Shown: piece by piece, positions 47,211 through 61,100 of the stretch | How the letters are laid out: each line of letters starts with the position of its first letter | Numbering within the stretch: the first letter of the stretch is position 1 | Assembly (NCBI RefSeq): GCF_024713945.1 | Contig: NC_134679.1 | Location: 3,477,001 to 3,541,000, forward strand | Length of the DNA: 64,000 nucleotides | From: Dermatophagoides farinae | Lineage: Eukaryota > Arthropoda > Arachnida > Sarcoptiformes > Pyroglyphidae | Reading direction: 5' to 3' | The notes under the pieces: generated by a model | Told to the model about the DNA's origin: nothing | Databases searched by the model: none | The model's input: only the letters and a program-made list of their open reading frames with translations | Translations under genes and position numbers: made by a program

Positions 47211-48867
47211 ATCTACAAGTCTATGAGGCTAAGCGTTTTGTGTGTAACTGCGATTTTTACACTCGCCAAGTGCTTGCACTGTGTACTTGCAATGGGTATT
47301 AACTTGGCATTTGATGCGGGGAAGCTGAGCCGGCCATTCCTGCTTATTTTCAGTACAAACATAACTATTTAGTATGAGCTACTCAGTGTGTGTTGTGTGT
47401 GTGTGTCTGAGCATGCGGGAAAACTTTTGAATGCCGCTGAAACAGTTCGTCCAGCTCAGAAGTAGAAGTCACTTCTGTGGTATGTAGCTTCGACAAAGCT
47501 TTTTTTCAATTGTTCTAGCTCAGCACACGTTGCCGCAGCTTTTGAATCCAATAGATGGTGCAGTCATTCAATAGAACATAGAAAGAGTTCGAATTCGAAT
47601 TTAGATAGCGACCACGTGATTGTTATAGTGATGTCGATTCATGTGATTAACATAATTGACTTATTGCTCAAAGATCTCATGCAGTCGCAAGAAGTTTTTG
47701 GTGGTAAATTAATCATCTTTGGGGGAGATTTTCGTCAAATATCTCCGATTGTTCCCAGAGGAATTTGTGTTTCTTCTGCAGACTTGAGCATTAAGAAGTC
47801 ACCGCTTTGGATATATGCAAAACGGTTTAGTCTTAGCACCAATATGAGATCAGCCAATTTTGCTGAATACAATGAATGGCTTCTTAAATTGGGCAACGGT
47901 ACACTTCGAGCTGAATCATCTCGAATCACAGATCCAGAATACTTTCGTGTTCCAGATCAATTTTTAGTTAATAGCGTTGACGAGCTAACAACTGAAATCT
48001 ATGGTCAACTTGATCCAGCTTATCAAGATCAGGCAGAGGAAATGGCCAAAAAGGTCATTCTCACCACCACCAATGATTTAGCACATTTTTTCAATACAAA
48101 AATATCAAACTCATTCATTGGTGAGAATACAATTTATTACAGCATTGACAATATTGCGGAAAACCACAGCGGTTTGCAATTCAATGTTGAGTGTCTTCAT
48201 GCGATGAACCCGCAAGGTTATCCTAGACACAAACTGGAATTAAAAGTTGGATCCATTATAATGTTGATCCGCAATGTTGAACCACAAAGCGGTTTGCTTA
48301 ATGGTACACGTTTAGTTGTCACACAACTAAATAGACGCACCAGTAAAGCTCGCATATTGACAGGAACGCACAAAAACACGGAGGCTCTGATTCCTCGGAT
48401 CATTTTCCAACAAAATGATCAAGATCCTGAGCTGCCATTCAAATTGTTGCGTAGACAATTTCCTGTGGTGTTGGGTTTTGCCCTGACAATTAATAAGTCT
48501 CAAGGGCAATCTTTCGAAAAAGTAGGTGTATAACTTCCCACACCAGTATTCCAACATGGAATGATGTATGTGGCTCTTTCCCGATGCAAAAATCCAAATA
48601 ATCTTAAGATTTTTGTCGAGGAAATTGAGGAAAAGCAAGGTGCTATTTTGCTGACGGTCAACAACGATCGCAGCATCTACACCAAAAATATCGTATTCCG
48701 CCAACTTATCGATATCGATGAACAATAATAAGTATGCTGTTTGATCGATAAGTTGATGTTGGATTTACGTAACATTTTCAAAGGTGTCAGGTACAATACA
48801 AAAGTCATGGCTGACCCTGCACCTAATAAGCAAAATATAAATCCACCGTCAGGCACGAAGCGTTAAA
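47211..48867 (+). mobile_element. Truncated Helitron (rolling-circle transposon) segment
   Basis: A 1.66-kb insert of visibly higher GC content than its surroundings, bounded by exact 31-bp direct repeats. It holds the C-terminal half of a Pif1-type Helitron helicase (listed separately), preceded by about 430 bp without a recognisable frame. No Rep (HUH) nuclease domain is present, so it is a non-autonomous remnant. The sequence after the left repeat starts with A-TCTACAAG, compatible with the 5' TC of Helitrons. I could not find a convincing 3' hairpin with CTRR end. Confidence 0.8.
47616..48728 (+). pseudogene. Helitron Pif1-like helicase, C-terminal part, broken by a stop codon
   Basis: Frame 47616-48533 gives 305 residues with GGKLIIFGGDFRQISPIVPRG (Pif1 motifs II/III), FSLSTNMRS, and VLGFALTINKSQGQSFEKVG (motif V). 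After TAA at 48531 the same frame goes on with LPTPVFQHGMMYVALSRC (motif VI) up to TAA at 48726. Active copies have VG(I/V)YLP at this point, so the stop stands where Tyr is expected (TAT or TAC to TAA). The ATP-binding GKT motif and all of Rep are missing upstream. It reads as a degraded, 5'-truncated transposon gene, not a host PIF1. Confidence 0.88.
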
Positions 48868-48898
48868 AGTTTATAACCTTGAATTCAAAATGTGCAAT
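48868..48898 (+). repeat. Right copy of 31-bp direct repeat flanking the Helitron segment
   Basis: Identical to 47180-47210 and in the same orientation. Confidence 0.93.
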
Positions 48899-49144
48899 GA
48901 TACATATCTATGCCACATATCCGATGATTGTCTGTATCCTGACGTATCCATTTAATTATTAGGAAAAACAAATCGACGTGTGAAAAGTGAAAAATAAAGA
49001 TGCATAAAATAAATTATTATTTCCAAAATATAAAACACATATTTACAAATAATATATACATTTACATATACATTTTGTTATAATTTTAGTTATTTCATCA
49101 AAAAAAGTGGAGAGAGGTGATTATTATAATTGGATGGTATTTAC

Positions 49145-52100
49145 TCATAAATAGCTTGTATCATCATTTTCATCTTGTTCAAATTCATTGTTGTTTTTAT
49201 TACTTTGCTGATCACCAATAAGTGAAGTTAAAGGTAATTGAAGCAATGGTGATTTGACCATTGAATTTTGATGATTATGATCAGTAAAATGTCGTCGATT
49301 TTTACAATAACCACCAAATTGTTCCCCATTATTTGATGTACGTGTCGAATTTGAAGAAAATTTAGTGTCCTTGTTACTGCAGCTGCCAATATGTTTGCCA
49401 TGACTACTTAGGCTCTGATGATAATTAGGAGATCCAGGTTTTCGTGTGGAATAAATATGATTGCTGAAACCGTTACTCGACGATCGACGAAGCGGTAATC
49501 CACTCAGTGTATACAAAGTGGGATTTACGGCCGCATTTAAAGGTAAGATAAAAACAGCAATCCAGGCAAATATCTGTGGAGGAATTCGAACACCGAACAA
49601 CGAAACGATTCCAAGCCCAATAATCGGCATCCAACAGCAGAAATCTGTCATTACAATGAACATCATACGTCGTGCCATACGATTTTGCACCTTTGTTTCG
49701 GTAGTTACAAATCTTCGACCATTTGATTTTGCTGCTTTTTGTGTTTTTCGGGCAACGATGAACATCCAAAGATAAGAGCCACATATTAATGTGAAGCTAA
49801 TTAAATTAAGAACAAGAAAAACAAACACCGAATACTCCCATCCATTTGGACGTTCGTGAGTGATGTGTAAAGCAAGACAAACGCCAGAACGTCCATAAAA
49901 ATTATCAAAGTATTCGACAGGTATAAGGGGTAAACCAGAAATAATGATAGCAACTAGCCATAGGGAAATGATGATCAATTTGGCATCTTTAGAACGGAGA
50001 CGATAAATACGAAAGGGAAATGTTATCGTTATCAAACGATCAATAGTGATGACGATGAGGAAGAAAACGGAAATCTCCGATGATAGCGTGGAAAGAAAAC
50101 CGGCAAAATGGCATAGCGAACTATGACGCCATCGTGCATCGACAATGAAATATATGCCCCTATTTGTTCAAAAAAAACCATTCAGATAAATGTACAAAAA
50201 AAACATATATAAAATATACATACCGATAGTAGGAATCGACACTGGCAATTATTAATAAATAAATGCCCATCAATAAATCACCAAGAGCCAAATTGATGAT
50301 CAAAAATGAATGGACACGATTGATCGTTTTATAACGGAGACGCCATAATATGACAAACATGTTACCGATCAATGCAATAGACCCGAGACACCAGATGCAA
50401 ATGCGTAAAATTGTATTAGACATGAGATCTTCACAGGAACTGAATTCATTCGGTTCAGGATAACATTGTTTTACATGTCGTACCAGACAGCAGAAATGAA
50501 ATTCATCAAATGTACTACATAAATAATACATCCATTATCAGTAATTATGTTATTGAACAAAAGTTTCTACTTACATCTGTTTCAATGCATTCATTCCTTG
50601 AAATGCTTTTGAACCTACTGATTTTATCTTGTTACCACGAAGATCTCTATTGACAAAAAAAAAGATTAATTGTACATCATTATTCTATTTTCAACAATTG
50701 GTCATTGATGAAAGAATATCATTTGTTTGAGAGTTGTTCAATCGATATTATTGTTGTTTGTAAAATAAACACAAATAAATGAAAAAAAAAATCATTTCAA
50801 ATCATTACATACATTGATATAACCGATGATAAACCGGAGAATACGCCATCAGGAAGCTCGTTGATTTGATTATTTGACAAATCACTTTTTTTTTATTTCG
50901 GATTCGTCAATATGATTCCGGTGTGTCAAGACATTAAGTCATTTATTATTGATTAGTAATAGTGACAATAATGATAAAATGATTGATTATCAAAGTTTCC
51001 ATTAAATAAAGAAGGATAAATACGATCAGGATATATAGAATATTTTAATGGCAAAAAATAAAAGAGCGAATAGAATATTATGGAGAAAACAAAAATTTTT
51101 TGATTTTAAATTTCAATCCATTCGATATTTTTATTATGGAAAAAAAATACATACAGATTTTTCAACGAACGAAGGCCTGAAAATGAATTCTTTTGCAATG
51201 AAGTTATATGCTGATTACTTAGATCTCTGATGAACGAATTTTATTCATCATTCGTTGTTCGTATGGAGCAATTTATATATATAAAAAAATGTAAAAAAAG
51301 AATGTATAAAAAATCGAATGAATGAATGAATGAATGATCGAGAAAAAAAATAAACACCATCATTCTCGTGGGGATTTATTCCAATGATGATGTGTCAAAT
51401 TTAGATTACGTACAATGTTTTCAACGATGCCAAACCACTGAATGCATGTTCACGTATCAGACGTATATGGTTTCCGTTTAAGCTTCTTTAGAAAGATTTT
51501 ATTTTTATTTTTTACAAAACATTGAGCCATCCAGTGAATTTTGTAATGAGTTTTTTTAATATAAAAAAAATATATAGCAAAACGAATAGAAAGAAAAAAA
51601 AACCAATGAGAATAATTTTTCCATAAATACAAAGTTTCTTTTCTATCTAACAATATTGAATATTGAATTTGTCATTTCAAATGTGGTCGAATTCATAATC
51701 AAACCAATTGAGTTTCAAATAACTCAAATGTTAACTACTCATGAATCAAATAAAGAATTTGCCTGATTCAAATAAACAGATCGAATGTCAAGAATTCGGA
51801 TGAAATCAAAATTGAATTGAACAAATGAAAAAAAAATTCGTTTCCAATCAATATGAAATATGATTATTTTTTTCTTGGTTTTAATGAAAGGTTTTCTTCT
51901 TTTTTTTTAATAATTTAGAATCTATCACTATCAATATAATAATAATAATAATTTTATTTATATAATAAAATTCCCTTTTTAGTATATTATTTGTAGTTGT
52001 CACATAACGTCATTATGGTTATATAATATAAATATTTATTCAGGCCATAATCAGCCATCTGATTAACAGACTAAATGACCAACAGACAGATAAATCAAGA

Positions 52101-55100
52101 TGGTCAGTATACGTAATAATGTTGAGCATATTGTTGTACATTATTGCCTGAAGTAAATTGATATATTACTTATTCGAGTGGTGAGAATAAATGCCATGAT
52201 GATTGGATGAAAATGTAACGGATTTTTTTCCTCTTCATTTCCTTTTTCATCATCTATTCTATAGATGTGTTGAATTATTCAATCAAATAAAAAAAAAGAT
52301 GTGTGCATCGAATTTTATTTACAGAATTCAATATATATATATGAATACTATTGGTCGGATTGTTGTTGTTATCAGAAATTTTCGTTTTTTTTTTCGTTCG
52401 TGAATTATGAGAATAAATAAATAAACTGCTAGAATAAAAATAAATAGAAACTCATCAGAAATTCACTATCATTGATGATGATGATGATAAATAACATGAG
52501 CATTATCAACATAATCGACAAAAAAAAATATATATAAAAGTAACACAAATAAGTTAGCCTAAACTGGATGTTGATTATTTTCATTAATTAATATCATTAT
52601 TTAGAACAATATGTTCAGTATTTATTTTTTTTTGTTTTTATTTTGTTGTCGTTGTTTCAATTTTTTTTTATTTTAAATCAATATATACGACTACTAACAC
52701 TAAAATCTATCATTTATCATTTTGGCATGTCAGAATAAGAAAAAAAAATGTGAATTATATTTCTTTGCTCATAATCTCTCATGGATGATTGCACAATTCT
52801 AATAATGGAATTCGGCTCGCACGCATATAACCTCTACATGAACAACACCTAAATCGACCACAAACAATGAACAATGGACATTATTCTAGTTTTATTTTTC
52901 TTTAAATATTCACATATGGATATACTTACAATGTTCCTAAATTTGGCAGACCGGTAAATGTATACGATTCGATTGTTTCGATTAGATTCTTTCGTAAATG
53001 TCTTGATTCGAATAGTGATTATGCGTGCGTGTTTTTTTTGTGTTTATGTGTGTAGGAGTGTTTCAAGATTGAGTGAAAAAACAAAAGATCAACATATTTT
53101 GTAAGAAAGGACAAAAATGTACTTACAGAATTCTTAATTTCCATAATTTACGAAATAATCCTGGTAGAATGAATTTTATTTGATTATCACTAAGATCAAT
53201 CATATGCATACGATCTAAACGATTAAACATGTTCAATGTTAGATTGAGACCCAATTGATTTCCTTTCAATATCCTTGAACCAATTTTTTTGATGATTTAA
53301 TCAATAAATCAAATACAATTCAATTTCAGTTAATTAATCATTATAGAATAATTCTTACATTCGAAGAATTTGATCCTCTATGGATCCCGGTATTGTGAGC
53401 AATGAGTGTCCAGAACAATTAATTGTCGTATCGATACATTGACATAAACGGCTATCCGAACAATAGAATGCTAATGAAAAAAGATAATTTTAGTGAATCA
53501 ACTAAGATGATCTCATACAAAAACAAAAATAAAAATATTGATATTAACACAAGTTACAGAATAAAAACAATCTTTTAAATAAATTTAGATTTAGTATACG
53601 ATCTCACGATTTATACACTAAATTTTTCGTATTTTAATTGAAAGGAAAAGGAATATTTTTCCTCAAAATAAATGATGATCGGATTTAAAAAAAAAATAAT
53701 TAGCTCATTGACAATTTGAAAAGAAACCTACAGAATAATAAAATCTTTTGACTACATTTACGATGGACCGGCCACTAAATTGGAACACAAACTAAACATA
53801 TGATGTTGTTATGATTAAGAATGTTTGGATAAATTTCAACTTAATAAGTAATCGGTTTTTGTTTCCTATATCTTACTATACTAAATCAAAGAATGTTAAG
53901 ATTTTTTCGGCCCAATAATCAATTTTAATTATATACTCTTACTCGAAATACAGCTAATTCTACTTTTGAAAATGACAACTAACAACCATTAAATTTATTT
54001 TACGCTAAATTCAAGTCTCAGGCCAAGTATGTTTGTTTATGGATATTTTATAAATAAACTCACGGCAAAGTTGTTCATCAGCCCAATCTGACAATACTGG
54101 GCAGTCAAGACGTTCATTACATTTGAGAGTAGAATCGACGCAAAAACTACCAGCACATTTAACACTATTTGATGGACAGGAAAAATTTCTACAGCCATTC
54201 AAATTTGAACGATCGGCACAAATTTTTCGTGGATCTGATGTGAGCAAACAACGAAATTCTGCCGATATACATTGGCCATTATCACAGCGAAATTGTGTTT
54301 GATAATCACAGTCGTTTGAAGATGATTGAGAAGTAGAAGATGTATTACAATTCTGTTCGTCCGAATGATCAAGACAATCGTTGAAATAATCACACCATGA
54401 AGATGCTGGTATACATTGCCCCGAATGACAACGACGATGTGTTATTGGACATGAATGATTTCGACAGCCAATCTCATCGCTTTTATCATAACAATCAAAT
54501 TTAGAATTACAACGTTTTTGTTGATCAATACATTGTCCATTCAGACATTGATATTCATTTGAACTGCAAGGTTTTGTGTCTAATTTTTAAGATATAGAAT
54601 GACAGAATGCATTAATATGATTGAAATCATATTATAAATGAAAAACGCTGACAGGGTATACAGACCACAGTTCAATTCATCAAAGCCATCAAAACATTCT
54701 TGGATATGATTACAATGGACAGATTTAGGAAGGCAACGATGTTCGACAGGGCACCAAAAATGATCATTCATTTTCAAACAGCTTTGTTCTGTGTAACCTG
54801 AGAAAAAAAGAGATGTTTTTCACTGATTAGATTTTCATCATCTGAAATGCAGAAAATAAATCATAGGATTCTGTATCTAATTACCGATCCAGTATAGATA
54901 CAGAAGAGCAATATGAAAAAAATTACTCACCACCAAAAGGGCAACCATATTCATCATCGAATAATCTCGGACAATCATTATATCCATTGCAGACATATTG
55001 TTTATTTAAACAACGGTCAATGTATTGGTCATCATCCGATAATGAGCAGCTGATGGTTGTTGTACGCGAACAATAAGTGACCCCTAAACAAATTCAATTA

Positions 55101-58100
55101 TTAAATGAATCCAACGTTATTAGCTAGACACCAATATCTTCTTACCATCAATTTTTGTATAATATTCATCACAATCAAGTTCATCCTCACAATGGGTAGC
55201 ACAATCACAAATGGTATCACAACGATTTCCCATCGGAATGCATCTGCTATTCGTACAACGGAATTCATTTGGTTGGCATTGTTCTCGGCCTTGAATAATC
55301 CAATAATCATCATCATCATCATCATCATAATTTTTAGCAAGAAAACAAAAAAAATCCAAAATATAATAATCCACATTTGACAAATATTCTAAGCATTGCG
55401 TATGGTTTGTGTAGTTTCATTTTCATTGCAAAAAAAAACAATTGATAATTAACGGCGATGGTTTTAATTCTGTTTTTTTTTTATCACATATGGCACACTT
55501 TGATATTATTGTAATTTCACTGTAAACATACATAAAATACGTAATCATCATTAATTTGACCAAATTCCCAAGCTAGTTTGTCAATTGCATTTTTTATATG
55601 ATATTTCAATGAAAAGATGAAAATTCGAAATGTAAAATTCTAGAATCTAGATATAACAATTTTTTCCATTATATCACTTTTATTATTCATTCCAATGATG
55701 AGATTTCAATTTTATCTTCTATGGGAGTGTCAGAAAGGAGATGGGGACTGTTCTGTATATGATTATTATTGTAATGTTATTGCGATCCCAGAATTCACTT
55801 TCAAATTATGTGCCGAATTCTTGTACAAAGTTTTTTTTTATTTTGCATTTTTTCGTTTTGACTTGCAAACAAAAATGCAAAAAAAATTATTATAATTCAG
55901 GCCAACAACAATATTCCACTTTTTCTTAATATATTCAGAATTTTTCGTGTATTGTGAAATTAGGGTGGATTATTGCCTAAAAAAAATGACAAGAAAAATT
56001 CGGTTCTGTTCAAAATATTTTGAATATCATGGTAAATGCTTAACGTAACATGATTTTTCGAATATAATCTTTGATAGTAATAAAAATTAAAATTCATTAT
56101 TCATCATCATTCACATCTGTTAAGATTAAATTGATCTTGCAACAAAATTAGAGAAATAAATACAATCGCAAATCGCAAATAAAACACAATCAATATGTAT
56201 GGAATATAAAATCATTGTTATAGTAATCAATTAATGTCATTGTTGTTTCATATGTCAAGAATATAGTACTCAATCTACAGTACATCATCATCGTTATGAT
56301 GCAAGAAAGAAGAAAAAAACAATCATCAGCATTGACATTGGCAATGTACAACGGTAGTGGTTTTTTTTCATTTATGGAACAAGGATTTTTGATAACTAAA
56401 AGTGAGAAATACAAGTGTGATCAAATCTGTCATCAATGATGGATATAGCATACATATATCAACATCATAACATTATCATCATCACCATCAACGTATCGAT
56501 AACAATAATGATGGAATGTCAACAGATCTATTGCAGATCTATTCAAGTGGTTTACTAACACACACACACACAAAAAGAGGGAATTTTGTTTGAGTCAAGT
56601 ATCATTACCTACAACGCGCATTCCGGGAGTTTTTGACATAACGCGGATTTATGGATCATTTTTATCAGAAGAATTACCATGGAGCCTGATTAGTAGTTTC
56701 AATCAATCATCAACATCAATTTTTATTAATAACAGAAACAAAATTAACGTTTTCTAAAATCAAAACTTTTTTTGTTGCTCTCATTACGTGTATGAAACTA
56801 ATGGTAAGGATTGTGTCTAAACATTGTTCAAATTTAAAATTTTGTTTAAATAAATTCATCTAGTTTGAAAATAAACAAACAACAGAAAAAACCGACTAAC
56901 AATCATATATTATTAACTAATTATAAACATTGTAAAAGTGATTAATTAACACATCACGAACAACCAGAAAAAAAATGGAAACAACCGAAACAAAGACAAA
57001 AAAATGGCGTGAATCAGATGGAACTGAAGTAATTGAAACAACAACTATACGTAGAATTCGTCCAGCAAATGCAACTATGAGCACTGGAAGTAGTGGTGGT
57101 TCGGGTAATAGTGGTGGTTTTAGTTCAGGCCTGAAGCAATTATTACACATTCCATCATCCAAGAATAATACGAATGATTCCTCCAAAGACAATTATGACC
57201 GTAATCAATTCGAGAAAGATTCATTGAATCGACATAATCATTATCGAGCTAAGCATGGTGTACCTAATTTGGTATTATCTAAACAGGTAAGTACAATGGA
57301 TCAAAATAGATATTATTAATCAGTGGATAAACCATAAAAAAGCTTTGTCAATATGCTCAAGAATGGGCCAATCATCTTGCTAAAAATAATTCAATGCAAC
57401 ATCGACCGGATAAGAAATATGGAGAAAATATCTTCATGAAAGGCGGTACCAATGTCACAATTCATGGTGAGATTTTATTGCCAATATAAAATACATTGTT
57501 CTAATAAACTAGAATTTTTTCTTCAATAGGAAATGATGCCGTCGATGCATGGTATGATGAGATTCATAAATATAATTTTAATTCGCCGGGTTTCAAATCG
57601 GGTATCGGACATTTTACTCAAGTTGTTTGGCGTAAATCAAAACAATTGGGCATTGCATATGCTAAACAAGGTTCCTCAATCTTTGTGGTAGCCAACTATG
57701 ATCCACCCGGTAATTATCAAGGAGAATTCAACGAAAATGTACCACGACCAAAATGAATGAAAAAAAATTGAAAAAGATAAATATGATAATGATAAAATGC
57801 TATAATCTTTGATATTCGTTGCCTAAATTACTAAGGCTATTAGAAATAATCAAGAAAAATACAAATAAAAATCAGAATGAAAAAAATTTTCATCCAATTT
57901 GCCAACCGATTTAATAGTCAGCCTATTTGTAAACAAAACAAAACAAAAAATAAAATGAAAAAATATCGTTTATTCTGGGCGTTTGCATTTTCTTTCTCCA
58001 CATTATTGAATGACTGGTGAATTGAACAGAGATTGATCGGAAATGTTTTTAATACCAGCAAAAAATGTATGATTTGGACAAGTAAAAATAACAATAACTA

Positions 58101-61100
58101 TGGCATTATATATTTGTGGTTTGAACATATTCAGAATGAACAGACTGAAAATCATCAATAATTAATTTAAATTGAAGAATAATGTCGCAAGCAATGCTAT
58201 TATCAAAAGACTGTCGATTAGATTAGGTTAGAAATTCTCATATATTCCATTATTCATTAGTGACAGATAATGATGATAATAAATGCCCATCAAGCAAACC
58301 AAAAACAAAACAATAATATGAATGAAATTTAATGATAGAGATAATATTGTGGCATAATGTGAATGATAAAAACCAGAATGTATTATTGATGTATATACAA
58401 TTAAATGAGCTGAGAGAATCATCTAACATTAAAATTGGATGATTATGTTTGTCATTAAAGTGATAATAACAAAAGAAAAAAAAATATTAGCTACTTACAT
58501 CCAAGTTCATCTTCATGAAACATTGAACAATCTGGTTGTCCATCACACCAAAGACTACGATGTACACGTATACCGGTCTGGTTGCATGTGACAAAATCTT
58601 TGTTTTGTTTCATTATCAAAAAAAAAAAAAATAAAAATAAAAAATAAAATCGATAAAAAAAGAAGGGATAAAATGCTTGAACATACCCATAGGATTGCAT
58701 TGTTTCTCATCACTACCATCGATACAATCATTTTGGCCATTACATACACCATACGCTTGAATACATTGGCCATTATCGCATTTATATTCACCAAACCAAC
58801 AGGCACGATGAGCTGAAAAGTGAAATAATAATATAAATCTCATTTAATTTGTTCATTTACCATCAAATAAATGTGAATATTATATGAATGAATACGAATG
58901 AATTTGAAACAAGAAAACCGGTCGTTTCAAAAAATCGACCAAGCGAATTCGTTATTATTATTGTTTTTTTTGTAGATCATTTTTTGGAACAAATATGATC
59001 TACAAAAAACTTTGTACATGAATGAACAATTTGCAGTGATAAAATATAGCTTTCGAACATGAAAACAAATTTTTATTCGCTTATGTTCATCATGTATATA
59101 TACATAAAAGTCTAGCAAAACATTAAAGTTGATTGGATAAACACATTGTATTTTAATCCCGTGAGAAAGTGGTGGGTGAAAAAAAAATAAAAGATAAAAT
59201 TGAAACATTCCATGATGATTCTGTTGTTGTCCGCATCAACATTTTTAATTAAAAACCAAAATTAAAGAGGATAAAAACCCATATTATGATGAGAGGATTA
59301 ATCATGCTGCCATAACCATGGTTGTGTTGCGTCATAATCATCATCAAGATGAGGAAAAAAAATCTATAAAAAAATTCCCTAGAGTAAATTGTTTTAGATT
59401 GAATTGTTTTCCTGTTTGGAACTTTTCCTTTGTGCTCAAAATCATATGCTGAAAATGAACTATAGTTTCGATCTTGGAATAGTGGTAAAGTGCATTTTTT
59501 CAAAATAACCCAATTTTCTATTTTTGAAATAGGCGATAATGAAAGGCCAAAGCCATTGTGTCAAGTCCATTTGCTAGAAGATTTATTTTGAATTCCGTTT
59601 CTACCATCATTCTCATTATTAGTGAGTGTGAATCAAAAGAGAGAAATTTCATTTTAATGATGATGATGATGATGACTGTCAAAAAGAATTAGTTTGCATG
59701 TTAAGAAAAACAAAAATCAATAAATTGATTTGAATAAAAACAAAATTTCAACACTTCCTTTTGCCATAAAAATTAAATGAAAAATAAAAAGAGTTCCAAA
59801 AAATTTAAGGAAATAGTTTTTAATCCATTTATTTTCCTTGAAATCATATTCCATTCACATTAATATTCGTTGTTAATTGTCTAACTGACTTTGAGAAATA
59901 AAAACCGTTGTTGTTGTTCCTGATTAATGTTTGGGATTATTTTCGAAAATGATCGTCATACATATTCACAGACACACATACACACAAACACACGGAAATA
60001 GATTATACACAAAAATGAGAACCAATACAGAGAGAAAATACATTTTAAACATATTAATGAATCAAAAATTATACTTACTACATGCTTCTTCATCCGAATT
60101 ATCTCCACAATTGTCTTGAAAATCGCATACATTTTCCGTTGGTATGCAAAAATGGTTGTTACATTTGAAATGTGTTTCAGGGCAAACATACGTTTCTAAT
60201 ACAACAATATGAGACAAAAAAAAATAATGATAAATGGCTTTTATTTGAAGAAGATATGGAAATGAAAATATCAACACAACACAACCGATACAAACAAAAT
60301 AATAATGAACAGTTGTTTTCGTCATTTGATGGTCAAATATATGAACCACACACAGGAATACATTACATCTTTCTGCTAAAAATAGCCTATAGGGTATATA
60401 ATATCTAGTATGGGAAAAAAGCCAACTGATGATAGTAATGTAAATGATCCAGGAATTGGGTAAAACAAAACAAAAAAGATCAAAAAAAGGTATTCGATAA
60501 AAAGAGATAGGTAATTTGCTAAGCAATCCGAAAATGGATTCGGGAGTTTATTCGCAAATATTTTCATTTTTTTATTTTTTTTTTTTTTTTTTGCTTTCAG
60601 ATATTATGGTTTCCATCGAATCCAACTCACCAAGCTGCATGTAATGAGAATAAAATGGATTGGAATTGAATTTTTTTTTTTTTGCTGGGTATATATTCCA
60701 TTTGAGTAAATGGTTGTCCATAAAAGAAACTAATACATCGAATTTCAAATCGATCAATCACGCAAACTATAAAGAAAGTATTTTCAATTTTCATCATATG
60801 ATATGATATTCTTTTTTGCTTGCTATTTTCGAGAACATTTTTTGCTTTTATTCACTTTTACGCATTTGATTTTGATGATAAAAAATGTTTTATCTGATGA
60901 CTGTGTGATGAACGATTATATCGATTGAAAAATAACATAAAATCAAAATAAAATTGAATTTTCACTATAAACGATTGATACATACCACAATTATTTTCAT
61001 CGCCACCATCTTGACAATCGATTTTTGTATCACAACGTATCAGCAATGAATCAATGCATGTTTGATTACATTCAAATTCATGTTCCATACAACCTATTTT

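Larger units (their letters stand above)
55290..58498. other. 3.2-kb intron of the GRL101-like receptor, hosting a CAP gene on the other strand
   Basis: Bounded by phase-1 LDLa exons. Contains the complete CAP gene at 56975-57756 on the plus strand. The rest is AT-rich. The acceptor end is preceded by a (GAT)n run rather than a pyrimidine tract. Confidence 0.7.

Noticed and set aside
47616-48728. A host PIF1 DNA helicase gene
   Set aside because: Lacks the ATP-binding loop and its motifs fit the Helitron branch. It is also broken by a stop and lies inside an insert with direct repeats.
49461-49784. Frames on both strands of about 103 codons
   Set aside because: Shadows of helices 5-7 of the GRL101-like receptor.
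60172-60408. 78-codon plus-strand frame in a receptor intron
   Set aside because: Lys/Asn-rich, no motif, overlaps the antisense of an LDLa exon border.
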